From positions 1-35,995 of the forward strand of contig CACWXY010000041.1 in the NCBI GenBank assembly GCA_902764915.1: a stretch of 35,995 nucleotides of DNA, read 5' to 3'. Shown here in pieces: positions 17,269-25,165 of the stretch. Within the stretch, counting starts at the first letter, position 1. Each line of letters begins with the position of its first letter. Position numbers and translations under genes: made by a program. The notes under the pieces are model-generated. The model ran no database searches. It was not told the origin of the DNA and saw only the letters and a list, made by a program, of their open reading frames with translations. The DNA comes from an uncultured Eubacteriales bacterium (GTDB taxonomy: Bacteria > Bacillota > Clostridia > Christensenellales > Aristaeellaceae).

Positions 17269-18255
17269 TTACCAGCTGTATTTCATGGCTGTTGCGACGC
17301 AGTTCTGATGGGTATCATCCACCTTTTTGGTTCCATGCGTCTTGGAACCATAGAAATGAATGCAGAAGTGTCCATCAAAGCCATTGTTCTTGATTGTGGT
17401 CGTACCATGCGGCATTCCGTTCATGGACGCCGCATAGACCCGTCCGTTGTACTTGACCAGAATCGGCCGGCGCTTCCATGACCAGCTTCCACCATAGATA
17501 GACCGTATGACGGCTGCGTCGCTCTTGGTAAGCGGCTCTGCATCCAGATGATTGGCTCCGGACCAGCGCTTGCACTGAAAGGTCTTGCCTGTCTTGCAGT
17601 CCTTCACGGTAAAGGTCGCGCCTTTGGGAATGCGGTCTTCCCCGTTTTTAAACCAGTTCAGTCTTTCCGTTTCAATCTTGCTTGTAGTCGACTTGCTCTG
17701 CGTCCCAAACATTGCATTGATCGTCGCTTCTGTGGCATTCCCTGTCTGTTTGAGACCCTTCGCTTTCTGCAGTTTCTTGACCGCTGCCTTTGTAGCAGCG
17801 CCATAATCGCCGTCTATGGCGTCCGTGTAGTACCCCAGCGCCTGCAGACATTTCTGCAGCTTTTTGACATTGCTTCCATAGTCCCCCGGACTGCAGGCAT
17901 TCGGCCGGCCGATGGACTTGAGCCTGGATGATACGTTTTTCGTACTGGTCGTCGTTGAGGAACTGCTGGAAGCGGTCCCCGTCGATTTCCCTTTTGTCAC
18001 ATATTTCTGCATGACATAGCCGCTCAGGTTTCCATATGTGACCTTGTACCATCCATCGGATGATCCCTTGATGTTCACAACCGTTCCCTTGGGAAGAGAC
18101 TGCAGTGCTTTGGATTCCTTGGAAGCGGATTCCCGAAGAATCAGCGACGAGCAGTTCACTGTGCCATCGGTGGCACCGGCCAGCATCGGGGAAAACGTCA
18201 GAATCATAATCAGCAGAACTGTCAAAAGCGCTTGGGTACAATGTTTCTGTGGCAT
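17269..18255 (-). CDS. Secreted SH3 / peptidoglycan-binding protein with a conserved His/Cys C-terminal domain
   Basis: A 328-residue exported cell-wall protein. Residues 1-28 are a signal peptide (basic start, hydrophobic core, cleavage near AGA-TD); 33-88 an SH3-like domain; 93-112 a Ser/Thr linker; 120-185 a PG_binding_1 repeat (YGSNVKKLQKCLQALGYYTD...IDGDYG). The C-terminal domain (about 195-328) has conserved-looking NH-LDAEPLT (235-243), NGMPHG (279-284) and NGFDGHFCIHF (291-301), then H307 and H316. I have seen this arrangement in unnamed clostridial peptidoglycan-binding proteins; His/Cys clustering suggests catalysis or metal binding, unproven. The start at 18255 has AAAGGAGG eight bases upstream; an in-frame start at 18324 would overlap the promoter's -10 box. 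Monocistronic, with its own promoter and terminator. Confidence 0.88.
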   Translation of the reverse strand: MPQKHCTQALLTVLLIMILTFSPMLAGATDGTVNCSSLILRESASKESKALQSLPKGTVVNIKGSSDGWYKVTYGNLSGYVMQKYVTKGKSTGTASSSSSTTTSTKNVSSRLKSIGRPNACSPGDYGSNVKKLQKCLQALGYYTDAIDGDYGAATKAAVKKLQKAKGLKQTGNATEATINAMFGTQSKSTTSKIETERLNWFKNGEDRIPKGATFTVKDCKTGKTFQCKRWSGANHLDAEPLTKSDAAVIRSIYGGSWSWKRRPILVKYNGRVYAASMNGMPHGTTTIKNNGFDGHFCIHFYGSKTHGTKKVDDTHQNCVATAMKYSW

Positions 18256-18322
18256 CGGGCATACCTCCTTTGGAAAACCGAACTCCCTTGCAAAAGAAAC
18301 ATGGCAGACATTCTGCAACGTC

Positions 18323-18351
18323 AATATATGACGAATTTATGACGCTGTCAA
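18323..18351 (-). promoter_or_regulatory. Promoter of the SH3/PG-binding gene
   Basis: On the minus strand TTGACA (18346-18351, perfect) and TATATT (18323-18328) are separated by 17 bp. The repeated CGTCATA/TTGACG motifs across the box could be an operator, but this is speculative. Confidence 0.85.
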
Positions 18352-19828
18352 CGAAATTATGTTTCAATTTATGCAGCTATTTGTATCATTTCTGACATAT
18401 TCAAGGTGTAAATGGGGAAGTTTTTTATCTGTCAGAACCAGGTCTTCAGGCTTCCATGGTCTTCGCAGCAAGTCTCCGCATTTCCGTTTTTCCCTTTTTC
18501 CACGCCTATGCCGTGTCCTCATAAGGCACAATATCCAACAGGCCTGAATCATGAATGCATCCATATCCTGTCTGCATGGCAGAGATACTGAATCACTGGC
18601 TTTCCGATCTTCTTATGCGCTATCTTCCCATGTTCTTCAGATACATTGTGAATCTCGCCCCTGCCGCAGCCTTCCAATAGTCTCTGCCTGCCTGACTGCA
18701 GGCAAGCAAACACAGCATGGGCCTTTCTTCCTGTCCTGTTCTGCTGTCTTCCGGGGAGGCATTTCTTTTCGGGTTGGTCGCTTTCCGGTTCTGCTGCATT
18801 CCATGACTCCACTGTCGCATGCAGTCTGTTTTCCAAAGCCGAACGATGGAGCCTTCCAAGCGCTGTCTGTCTTTTCCCTTGATGTTTTCCCTGAAAACCG
18901 GCCCCTTGCCCAGGCCACAGCATCCTGAATTTCTCTCTATTCTTCGATTTTTCACCCCCTGTTTTTTTCAGTGGTTTCACTGCACACCTTATGTGCCATT
19001 AAAGAATCCATTTCTACCTATTTATATATTTGTGTTTTCAAAACCGCCGCGATGCCTTCATGTTTTCCCCCTTTTTTCCTCTATGCTTTCATCTTTCGTT
19101 TCCCAACACGTCCCGCAGCGTGTCGAATCACAGACGACCGTTTACTCGCATCCGTTTTTCGCCGTTGTCTGTCCAAGCAATGTTCTCCTCGAAGGCACCG
19201 TGATGCTGTTCCTTCCGATTCATCTGCATTCGGATGAACCAGCCTGTCGCGCCCCGCTGCCTTTCCCAAGCATTGCTTTGTCCATTGCCATAGAATATCT
19301 TTCCTTCATGCATCTCATCTATCTCGCCACAGGCGCCCAGTTTCCTTTATTCCGCAGTCTCGCCAGCATCACGCAGATCATATTCTGCAATAACACCCGT
19401 CCCTGCCCGCTTCCGTGTTCCTCTATTTTTTCATCATGATGCATTGTGGTTTGGTTCCAGGCCTTCACATCTCCCGGTCTGTTTCTGTTCTTCTGCATGT
19501 GACGCGTTTCGAACTGCGCTGTACAGTCTTTCATACCATGCTCTGCATGCCTGTCTCCGCCCAATCATGCATCCATGCGCTTCTCCTGTATTCCTTTTGC
19601 CCGCATGGCATCGCAGCCGTCTTTTACGGACGCAGGCGCTGCATCCGCACTGTCGCTTCTCCTGCCGGCCGGAATGCTATCCATTTTCTGTCCTGCCTAT
19701 ATTCAAAAAGGAGGATCCGTCCGCTCCGTGCAGGCAAAAGCCGCATCTGCCGCATTCCGTTTTCCCGCACGCCTCTGTGTCTGCCGCTTCTTTCCCAAAG
19801 GCAATGTACATTCCGGTGCTTTCGGAAC
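18352..19828. other. Long pyrimidine-biased gap without a clear gene
   Basis: Nearly 1.5 kb between divergent promoters. The plus strand is strongly enriched in C and T. Several frames are open on both strands (for example 18549-18980 minus, 18819-19439 plus), but they overlap each other, lack ribosome binding sites and encode low-complexity, Cys/Arg- or Phe/Pro-rich products. I could not recognise tmRNA, RNase P RNA, 6S RNA or a tRNA. It may be eroded coding sequence. Confidence 0.5.
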
Positions 19829-19857
19829 AGAATCTCTGCCTGCAGGCAGAGTATTCT
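19829..19857. repeat. Near-perfect palindrome upstream of the rplJ promoter
   Basis: AGAATCTCTGCCTG pairs with CAGGCAGAGTATTCT with a single bulged base; the inner 18 bp (19834-19851) are a perfect palindrome. It lies about 60 bp upstream of the rplJ -35 box. It has no T-run and could be an operator or the end of an older gene. Confidence 0.7.
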
Positions 19858-19914
19858 CCAAAGCACAGCGAACCTCGCATTCCCGCATTCTGCTGCAGGA
19901 AAGCAAAAAAGCCC

Positions 19915-19943
19915 TTGACAGCAGTCTATGCCTGTGGTAGCAT
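19915..19943 (+). promoter_or_regulatory. rplJ-rplL promoter
   Basis: Perfect TTGACA (19915-19920), 17-bp spacer and TAGCAT (19938-19943). Transcription would start near 19950 and read through the L10 leader. Confidence 0.85.
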
Positions 19944-19949
19944 TTCCGA

Positions 19950-20090
19950 GGTTTCAAAAGAAGCCTGTGCCGTAGACAGCCGGTCATCCTTCGGGATGTC
20001 AAAGGACCTGGTTCCGCCTGCCGAGGTGCAAAGGAATGCGATTTTGCTCTCCCTTGCGCCTGCGCAAGGGTTTTCTTTTACTTCCAAACC
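19950..20090 (+). ncRNA. Ribosomal protein L10 leader with attenuator
   Basis: The untranslated leader of rplJ contains the CCTGCCGAGGTG segment typical of Firmicutes L10 leaders. It ends in an attenuator hairpin, CCCTTGCG-CCTG-CGCAAGGG (20051-20070), followed by TTTTCTTTT. In this family the L10-L12 complex binds the leader RNA and promotes premature termination when free L10 is in excess. The assignment rests on position, motif and terminator; the full secondary structure was not computed. Confidence 0.8.
20051..20079 (+). terminator. Attenuator terminator in the L10 leader
   Basis: A perfect 8-bp GC-rich stem (20051-20058 with 20063-20070), a four-base loop and a T-rich run, placed 28 bp before the rplJ start codon. 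Confidence 0.85.
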
Positions 20091-20106
20091 AAAAGGAGGT
20101 GCAAGC

Positions 20107-20610
20107 ATGAGCAAGAATCGTGAACTGAAAGAACAGGCCGTAGCCGAAATCGTGGAAAAGTTCCGCGGTGCCCAGTCTGTTGTTTTCGCAAGCTATTCCG
20201 GACTGACCGTGGAACAGGTGACCGCCCTGCGCAAGCAGTGCCGTGAGAACGATGTGCAGTACTGCGTACTGAAGAATCGTCTGGTCAAGCTGGCCATGCA
20301 TGAGCTGGGAATCGAAGGTGCCGACGATCTTCTCAATGGCCCGAACGCTTTTGTGTTCGGCATGAAGGACGCCGTAGCCGCTCCCAAGATCATTTCTGAA
20401 TTCATTGACAAGAACAAGCTGACTTCCCTGAAGATCACCGGCGGTGTTCTGGAAGGTCAGGTCGAGGACACAGCGACCATCGACAAGCTGGCCAAGATGC
20501 CCAGCCGCGAAGTGTTGCTGGCCCGTTTGGTGGGCAGCATGAACGCCACCATCGGCAATTTCGTGCGTGTGGTCGAAGCCATTCGCAAGCAGAAGGCAGG
20601 AGAAGAATAA
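20107..20610 (+). CDS. rplJ: 50S ribosomal protein L10
   Basis: A 167-residue L10, normal length. It forms the base of the ribosomal stalk: the N-terminal domain binds 23S rRNA and the C-terminal helix carries L7/L12 dimers. Recognised by the start MSKNRELKEQAVAEIVEKF, by the GLTVEQVTALRK and YCVLKNRLVKLA segments (residues about 31-63), and by the C-terminal amphipathic helix ending IRKQKAGEE. AAAGGAGG seven bases upstream fixes the start at 20107, although the frame stays open far upstream. Autoregulated through the leader. rplL follows. rplK-rplA do not precede it and rpoB does not follow, which is a departure from the usual cluster. Confidence 0.97.
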   Translation: MSKNRELKEQAVAEIVEKFRGAQSVVFASYSGLTVEQVTALRKQCRENDVQYCVLKNRLVKLAMHELGIEGADDLLNGPNAFVFGMKDAVAAPKIISEFIDKNKLTSLKITGGVLEGQVEDTATIDKLAKMPSREVLLARLVGSMNATIGNFVRVVEAIRKQKAGEE

Positions 20611-20682
20611 TTCCTGTCCCCCGGCTGCCCTGTGCAGCCTGATTCATTGGAAATCATCCATTATTATAGGAGGCTAATCATC

Positions 20683-21054
20683 ATGACTCATGAAGAGATT
20701 ATTGCTGCCGTCGAATCGATGACAGTGCTCGAGCTGGCCGATCTGGTCAAGGCTATGGAAGAAAAGTTTGGTGTGTCCGCTGCTGCCCCCGTCGCTATGG
20801 TGGCTGCTGCCGGCCCCGCCGCTGCTGCTGAAGAAGAAAAGACCGAATTCGATGTCGTGCTGAAGGAAGCCGGCTCCGAAAAGATCAAGGTTATCAAGGT
20901 TGTCCGCGAAGTCGTGGAAGGCCTGGGCCTGAAGGAAGCCAAGGACATGGTCGAGGCTGCTCCCAAGACCATCAAGGAAGGCGTCTCCAAGGAAGAAGCC
21001 GAGAAGATCGTCGAGAAGTTCAAGGCTGTCGGCGCTACCTGCGAAATCAAGTAA
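20683..21054 (+). CDS. rplL: 50S ribosomal protein L7/L12
   Basis: A 123-residue L7/L12, the multi-copy stalk protein that recruits translational GTPases. The N-terminal dimerisation domain ([20 protein letters not shown]...) is followed by the Ala/Pro-rich hinge (about 33-50) and the C-terminal domain with [19 protein letters not shown] and [21 protein letters not shown], the canonical factor-binding helices. AGGAGG nine bases upstream supports the ATG at 20683. It is the second gene of the rplJ operon, 72 bp behind rplJ, and is followed by a terminator. Confidence 0.98.
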   Translation: MTHEEIIAAVESMTVLELADLVKAMEEKFGVSAAAPVAMVAAAGPAAAAEEEKTEFDVVLKEAGSEKIKVIKVVREVVEGLGLKEAKDMVEAAPKTIKEGVSKEEAEKIVEKFKAVGATCEIK

Positions 21055-21073
21055 TTGCAAGCCAGACATTCAT

Positions 21074-21100
21074 GGGACACGCGTTGCGTGTCCCATTTTT
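21074..21100 (+). terminator. Terminator of rplJ-rplL
   Basis: GGGACACGC-GTT-GCGTGTCCC: a perfect 9-bp stem (21074-21082 with 21086-21094), followed by ATTTTT, 19 bp after the rplL stop. Confidence 0.92.
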
Positions 21101-21115
21101 GACATTCCGTTTTCA

Positions 21116-21144
21116 TTGCGATCACTCTGTCGCTTTGCTATAAT
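21116..21144 (+). promoter_or_regulatory. Promoter of the CHAP-amylase-ABC operon
   Basis: TTGCGA (21116-21121, four of six), a 17-bp spacer and a perfect TATAAT (21139-21144). No internal terminator is seen until 29111, so this promoter may serve six genes. Confidence 0.75.
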
Positions 21145-21178
21145 GAAGCAATCATCGAAAGGGTCAGGAGGGATGACG

Positions 21179-22156
21179 ATGCGACGCTGGAAAATATGCC
21201 TTGTGCTCTGCCTTTTTCTCCTGATCCCCCGTCTTTCGCATGCCGCGGACCGGATCCTGGACCCGGTGGTTCCGGTGCCGGATGAAATCCAGTGGCTCCT
21301 GGAGGTCGCACGCGCGGAAATCGGATATACGGAAGGCGCGCACGGCTACACCAAGTATGGTGAATGGTCCGGTGATCCATATGCCCAGTGGTGTGCTGAG
21401 TTTCTGTGCTGGTGCGTGCATGAGACCGATGAAACCTATGGCACATCGCTTCTGGAGCATCAGTACCCGCTCTATTCCTCTTCCAATACCGGACGCAGCT
21501 GGTTTATCCGCGAAGGCCGGTATATCGTCCGCAACGGACACCTGGAAAACTGGGGCTATCAGTGGCTGAAGGGTGACGATCATTTTCTCACCACCGGCAC
21601 CTATATCCCACAGCCCGGGGACTGGGTCTTCTTCACCTGGACCAATAACACCGATACAGACCATGTCGCCATGGTCGAGTACTGCAGTGAGGATACGGAT
21701 ACGGGGGATGTGACCATTCATGTCATTGAAGGGAATACCCCGGACCAGGTAAAGCGTGCTGCCTACCCGCTCACCTATACCCGTATTCTCGGCTACGGCA
21801 CTGTACACGACCTGATGGATGTCACCATGCGCAGCGGCAACCAGGGCGCCAAGGTTACAGCACTCCAGGAAAAGCTTCTGCGCCTCTCGCTGCTCACGGA
21901 AAGTGATGTGGACGGACGCTACGGCGGAAAGACAGCCGCTGCTGTCTCCGCCTTCCAGTCCGCGCACGGTCTTCGCGCCAACGGCATTGCGAGTCTGGCC
22001 ACGCAGAAAGCCATTGACCGGGCGGTGGAAGAGGCGGTCAGCCGGGATCCCGCCACATGGACCGTAGACGCGGATACCGAAGACTGGCCGGACCTGGACC
22101 GGCTGCTGGAAAGCCCGCCGGTTCGCACGGAAGACGAGATCACGGATGATTTCTGA
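21179..22156 (+). CDS. Secreted CHAP-domain amidase with peptidoglycan-binding repeat
   Basis: A 325-residue exported peptidoglycan hydrolase candidate. Residues 1-22 are a signal peptide (LLIPRLSHA-AD). The CHAP/NlpC-like catalytic part spans about 38-205: C72 in AQWCAEFLCWCV is the likely nucleophile, H162 in TDHVAMVEY the base, and E184/N186 in VIEGNT the third polar position. Such enzymes cleave peptide or amide bonds of murein. Residues about 215-275 are a PG_binding_1 repeat (GNQGAKVTALQEKL...DGRYGGKTAAAVSAFQ). An acidic tail follows. CAGGAGG seven bases upstream favours the ATG at 21179 over one at 21173. First gene of the operon; the next gene starts 28 bp downstream. Confidence 0.88.
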   Translation: MRRWKICLVLCLFLLIPRLSHAADRILDPVVPVPDEIQWLLEVARAEIGYTEGAHGYTKYGEWSGDPYAQWCAEFLCWCVHETDETYGTSLLEHQYPLYSSSNTGRSWFIREGRYIVRNGHLENWGYQWLKGDDHFLTTGTYIPQPGDWVFFTWTNNTDTDHVAMVEYCSEDTDTGDVTIHVIEGNTPDQVKRAAYPLTYTRILGYGTVHDLMDVTMRSGNQGAKVTALQEKLLRLSLLTESDVDGRYGGKTAAAVSAFQSAHGLRANGIASLATQKAIDRAVEEAVSRDPATWTVDADTEDWPDLDRLLESPPVRTEDEITDDF

Positions 22157-22184
22157 CAGTCTTTCCACGGAAAGGAACGACACT

Positions 22185-23594
22185 ATGCGAAAACGCATTG
22201 CGATATTGCTGGTCTTTCTTATGCTTCTCCCCGGCCCGGGGGTTGCAGATGCCTTCTCCTTTCAGGCTTCGCTGGATCTGCCGCAGACCGCACAGAAGGA
22301 CAGCCTGCAGCCGCTGACGGACCTGCTTCGTATTCTGCAGTTTCGCGGGACCCTGCTGGCCAGGGAGCATGACGGCGGGTTTGACCTGAAGGGCGATGTG
22401 TCCCTGGACCCGCAGAGCCAGTCCCGGACCGCGTTTCATCTCTACGGCGTGGAAGGCATGATGAAGCTGGAAAGCCCGCTGTGGAACGAACTTCCGGTGC
22501 TCATCAACGTTCCCGCCGCACTCGAATACGGCGTAAAGATCCATGCGCACATGGATATCCCGCTGGAGCGCGTGTTCCTGCTATATCCCTGGGTGACCCG
22601 GGACGCGTTTTCCGAACTGATCGCGTATCTGGACGCGACCATGCACGCAGAGGAAGGCACGCATACCGTATCCTCTGAAACGCTCATGGAATGCGCGGAC
22701 ACCGTTTCCGGCATGCTCTATGAAAGCCGGGCCCTGCACTACTGGTTTGACAGTCTGGCCACGCTCAATGATGCCGGGGAACAGCTGCAGGAGATCTTCT
22801 ATATGCTTCCCTCCTTCTGTGAGACATACTGCGCAGATGGCCTGGACGTGCACATCACCGATACCATGGAAGCCTGGGTGGCCGGGGATACCGAGATCTA
22901 CCGGAGGGAAGAGACCGCAGAAGAGACGCGCTTTCTTCTGCATCTGCCTGGGATCCTGAACGGCGCAGATCTTCGTCTGACCTACGGGAAGCATATAACC
23001 GGGGACACCTACGATGCCCGCTACAGTCTGGGGTTTGGCGAAGGCGAGGACGCGATTCTCACCGGTCAGATTGACCTGAAGAGCATGCCCTGTACCCTGC
23101 CGGCCAAAGCACCGTATTCGATTCGGGTGGATATCAGCGGCCGGCTTCTGGAAGGCCTGCCCTTCCTGGATGTGAACGAGGCCGGGCATCTCCAGTCGAC
23201 AACGCTTAAGAACACTCTGAACTGCAGCATATCCCGCACGGATACAGGGCTGATCCTTGCCTCTCACGGCGAGATCCTGGGAAGACTGCTGCTGCAGACG
23301 CAGGAAATCGAGGGTGCCGAGCTTCCGGTGCATACCTTTGAGGAGACGGACGGACTGAATTTCTTTTCCTTAAACGATGAAACGCTCAAGGAATTCATGC
23401 GTCAGTCCCAGTCCTCACTGTTCCACGGACTGCTTCCGATCCTGGAATACCTTCCGGTATCCACCACGCAGGTTGTCATGAATACCCTCACCGAGGGCGG
23501 TTTCTTTGATCTTCTTCTCTACGGAAGCGAGGAGGAGACATACGACGAAGAATACGAGGCATACGAAGATTACGAAGAAGACTACGAAGAATAA
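22185..23594 (+). CDS. Secreted protein of unknown function with Tyr/Glu/Asp-rich tail
   Basis: A 469-residue exported protein I cannot assign. Residues 1-23 form a clear signal peptide (MRKR, hydrophobic core, VADA); there is no lipobox and no further membrane segment. The body alternates beta-type segments with a helical stretch around 135-210. Four cysteines (170, 212, 216, 303) and one in NTLNCSIS (347) are visible. The last 23 residues are almost only Tyr, Glu and Asp (pattern EEY/EDY). The start follows GGAAAGGA with eight bases spacing. It lies between a peptidoglycan hydrolase and a cytoplasmic amylase, so an envelope or sensor role is possible but unsupported. The acidic tail is encoded by GAA/TAC/GAC repeats overlapping an open amylase frame. 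Confidence 0.8.
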   Translation: MRKRIAILLVFLMLLPGPGVADAFSFQASLDLPQTAQKDSLQPLTDLLRILQFRGTLLAREHDGGFDLKGDVSLDPQSQSRTAFHLYGVEGMMKLESPLWNELPVLINVPAALEYGVKIHAHMDIPLERVFLLYPWVTRDAFSELIAYLDATMHAEEGTHTVSSETLMECADTVSGMLYESRALHYWFDSLATLNDAGEQLQEIFYMLPSFCETYCADGLDVHITDTMEAWVAGDTEIYRREETAEETRFLLHLPGILNGADLRLTYGKHITGDTYDARYSLGFGEGEDAILTGQIDLKSMPCTLPAKAPYSIRVDISGRLLEGLPFLDVNEAGHLQSTTLKNTLNCSISRTDTGLILASHGEILGRLLLQTQEIEGAELPVHTFEETDGLNFFSLNDETLKEFMRQSQSSLFHGLLPILEYLPVSTTQVVMNTLTEGGFFDLLLYGSEEETYDEEYEAYEDYEEDYEE

Positions 23595-23613
23595 GATTCC
23601 CCTCCACGGCGTT

Positions 23614-25158
23614 ATGCTGCAGGCATTCGAATGGGAGCTGCCCGCCGACAGCGCGCACTGGAAGCGGCTGGAAAACGCCGCGCTTTTGCTGACGCTCATG
23701 GGCATTACCTCCGTATGGATGCCGCCTGCATGCAAGGGTTCCGGCGGCATCCATGACGTAGGCTACGGTGTCTATGATCTGTATGATCTGGGCGAGTTCT
23801 CCCAGAAAGGCACGGTTGCCACCAAGTATGGCACACTCGCCCAGCTTCAGCAGGCGGTGCGTGCACTGCACTGCGGGCGGATTCAGGTACTGGGCGACTG
23901 TGTGCTCAACCATCGCATCGGTGCAGATGAAAAGGAAAACGTCACGGTCACCCCGATCCGGCGGGATGCGCGCAGGGAAGCACTAGGCGCGCCCTATCCC
24001 GCCGTCTGCTATACACGCTTTACCTTTCCCGGACGCGGCACACAGTATTCCGCCTATGTCTGGGACCATGCGTCCTTTTCCGGCGTCGATTATGCGGAGC
24101 CCGGAAAGGAGAACGCTCTGTACCTGCTCGCGGATCACACCTGGAGCGATCAGGTGGACATGGAAATGCAGTCCTTTGATTACCTGATGGGCTGCAATGT
24201 GGATCACCAGAAGCCGTATGTGGCTGAGGAACTCACCCGATGGGGGCTCTGGTTCCTTGAGAAAACCGGAATGGACGGGTTCCGGCTGGACGCGGTCAAG
24301 CATATCCATGCGCCGTTTTTCCCCGCATTCCTGGGGGATATACGAAATCGCACCCGGCGGGAAGTCTACGCAGTGGGCGAATACTGGAACGCGGATACAG
24401 GCGCGCTTCTTTCCTATCTGGAGAGAACCGGCTACTGCATGGACCTGTTTGACGTACCCCTGCACTTCCGTCTGCAGGCGGCCTCCGCGTCCATGGGCCA
24501 GTTTGACATGCGCACGCTCTTTGACGGTACGCTGACAGCGGCACGCCCCGCGTCCGCGGTCACCTTTGTGGATAACCACGACACACAGCCCGGGCAGTCC
24601 CTGGAAAGCTGGGTCCAGGGCTGGTTCAAGAAAACCGCCTATGCGCTGATCCTGCTCCGGGAAGCCGGTTATCCCTGCGTGTTCTGGGGCGATCTGTACG
24701 GGATCCCCGCTGCCGGGATCGGAAAGGTGCCGGAACTGCCCCTGCTCCTTACGCTTCGGCGGGAGCGCGCCTATGGTCCCCAGCGGGATTATATGGATGA
24801 TCCGCATATCATCGGATTTGTGCGGGAGGGCCTGCCCGAGCTCCCCTTTTCCGGGCTTGTGGTTCTGTGCACGAATGCCGAAGGCGGCGAAAAGCGGATG
24901 CAGGTCGGGCCGCAGCTTTCCGGGAAACGGCTTGTCTGTCTTCTCGGCGGACAGAAAGACGTGACGGTCTCCTCCGATGGATATGCGAGCTTTTCCGTTG
25001 CGGACGCCGGTCTGAGTGTCTACGGGCTCCCCGGCGGCGTTCCTTCCCTTCTGCATCGCATGCGGTGGCAGCTGCAGACCGCAGGCAGCTTTGCCCTGCG
25101 CTCACTTGCCTCCCGCCTGCTCCCTGTATCCCTTGCCAATCTATTTCTGAAAGGATGA
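23614..25158 (+). CDS. GH13 alpha-amylase, cytoplasmic type
   Basis: A glycoside hydrolase family 13 alpha-amylase that would hydrolyse alpha-1,4-glucans or maltodextrins; no signal peptide, hence cytoplasmic. From the ATG at 23614 (514 residues), all four GH13 regions are present: DCVLNH (95-100), GFRLDAVKH with nucleophile D226, VGEYW with acid/base E256, and FVDNHD with D323. The opening MLQAFEWELP and GVYDLYDLGEF match bacterial liquefying-type intracellular amylases. The start is uncertain. Homologues usually have several residues before the GVMLQ segment, but here the only other start in frame is TTG at 23506, 89 bp inside the upstream gene. No SD precedes 23614. ATT at 23596, coupled to the upstream stop, is also conceivable. 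An ABC exporter follows eight bases downstream. Confidence 0.9.
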   Translation: MLQAFEWELPADSAHWKRLENAALLLTLMGITSVWMPPACKGSGGIHDVGYGVYDLYDLGEFSQKGTVATKYGTLAQLQQAVRALHCGRIQVLGDCVLNHRIGADEKENVTVTPIRRDARREALGAPYPAVCYTRFTFPGRGTQYSAYVWDHASFSGVDYAEPGKENALYLLADHTWSDQVDMEMQSFDYLMGCNVDHQKPYVAEELTRWGLWFLEKTGMDGFRLDAVKHIHAPFFPAFLGDIRNRTRREVYAVGEYWNADTGALLSYLERTGYCMDLFDVPLHFRLQAASASMGQFDMRTLFDGTLTAARPASAVTFVDNHDTQPGQSLESWVQGWFKKTAYALILLREAGYPCVFWGDLYGIPAAGIGKVPELPLLLTLRRERAYGPQRDYMDDPHIIGFVREGLPELPFSGLVVLCTNAEGGEKRMQVGPQLSGKRLVCLLGGQKDVTVSSDGYASFSVADAGLSVYGLPGGVPSLLHRMRWQLQTAGSFALRSLASRLLPVSLANLFLKG

Positions 25159-25165
25159 CAGTGTC

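Noticed and set aside
18819..19439. 206-codon plus-strand frame in the rplJ upstream gap
   Set aside because: Phe/Pro/Ser/Cys-rich product from a pyrimidine-biased strand, no SD, no family resemblance, overlapping other open frames.
19444..20106. N-terminal extension of rplJ
   Set aside because: The open frame runs through the promoter, L10 leader and attenuator; L10 starts at 20107 behind a perfect SD.
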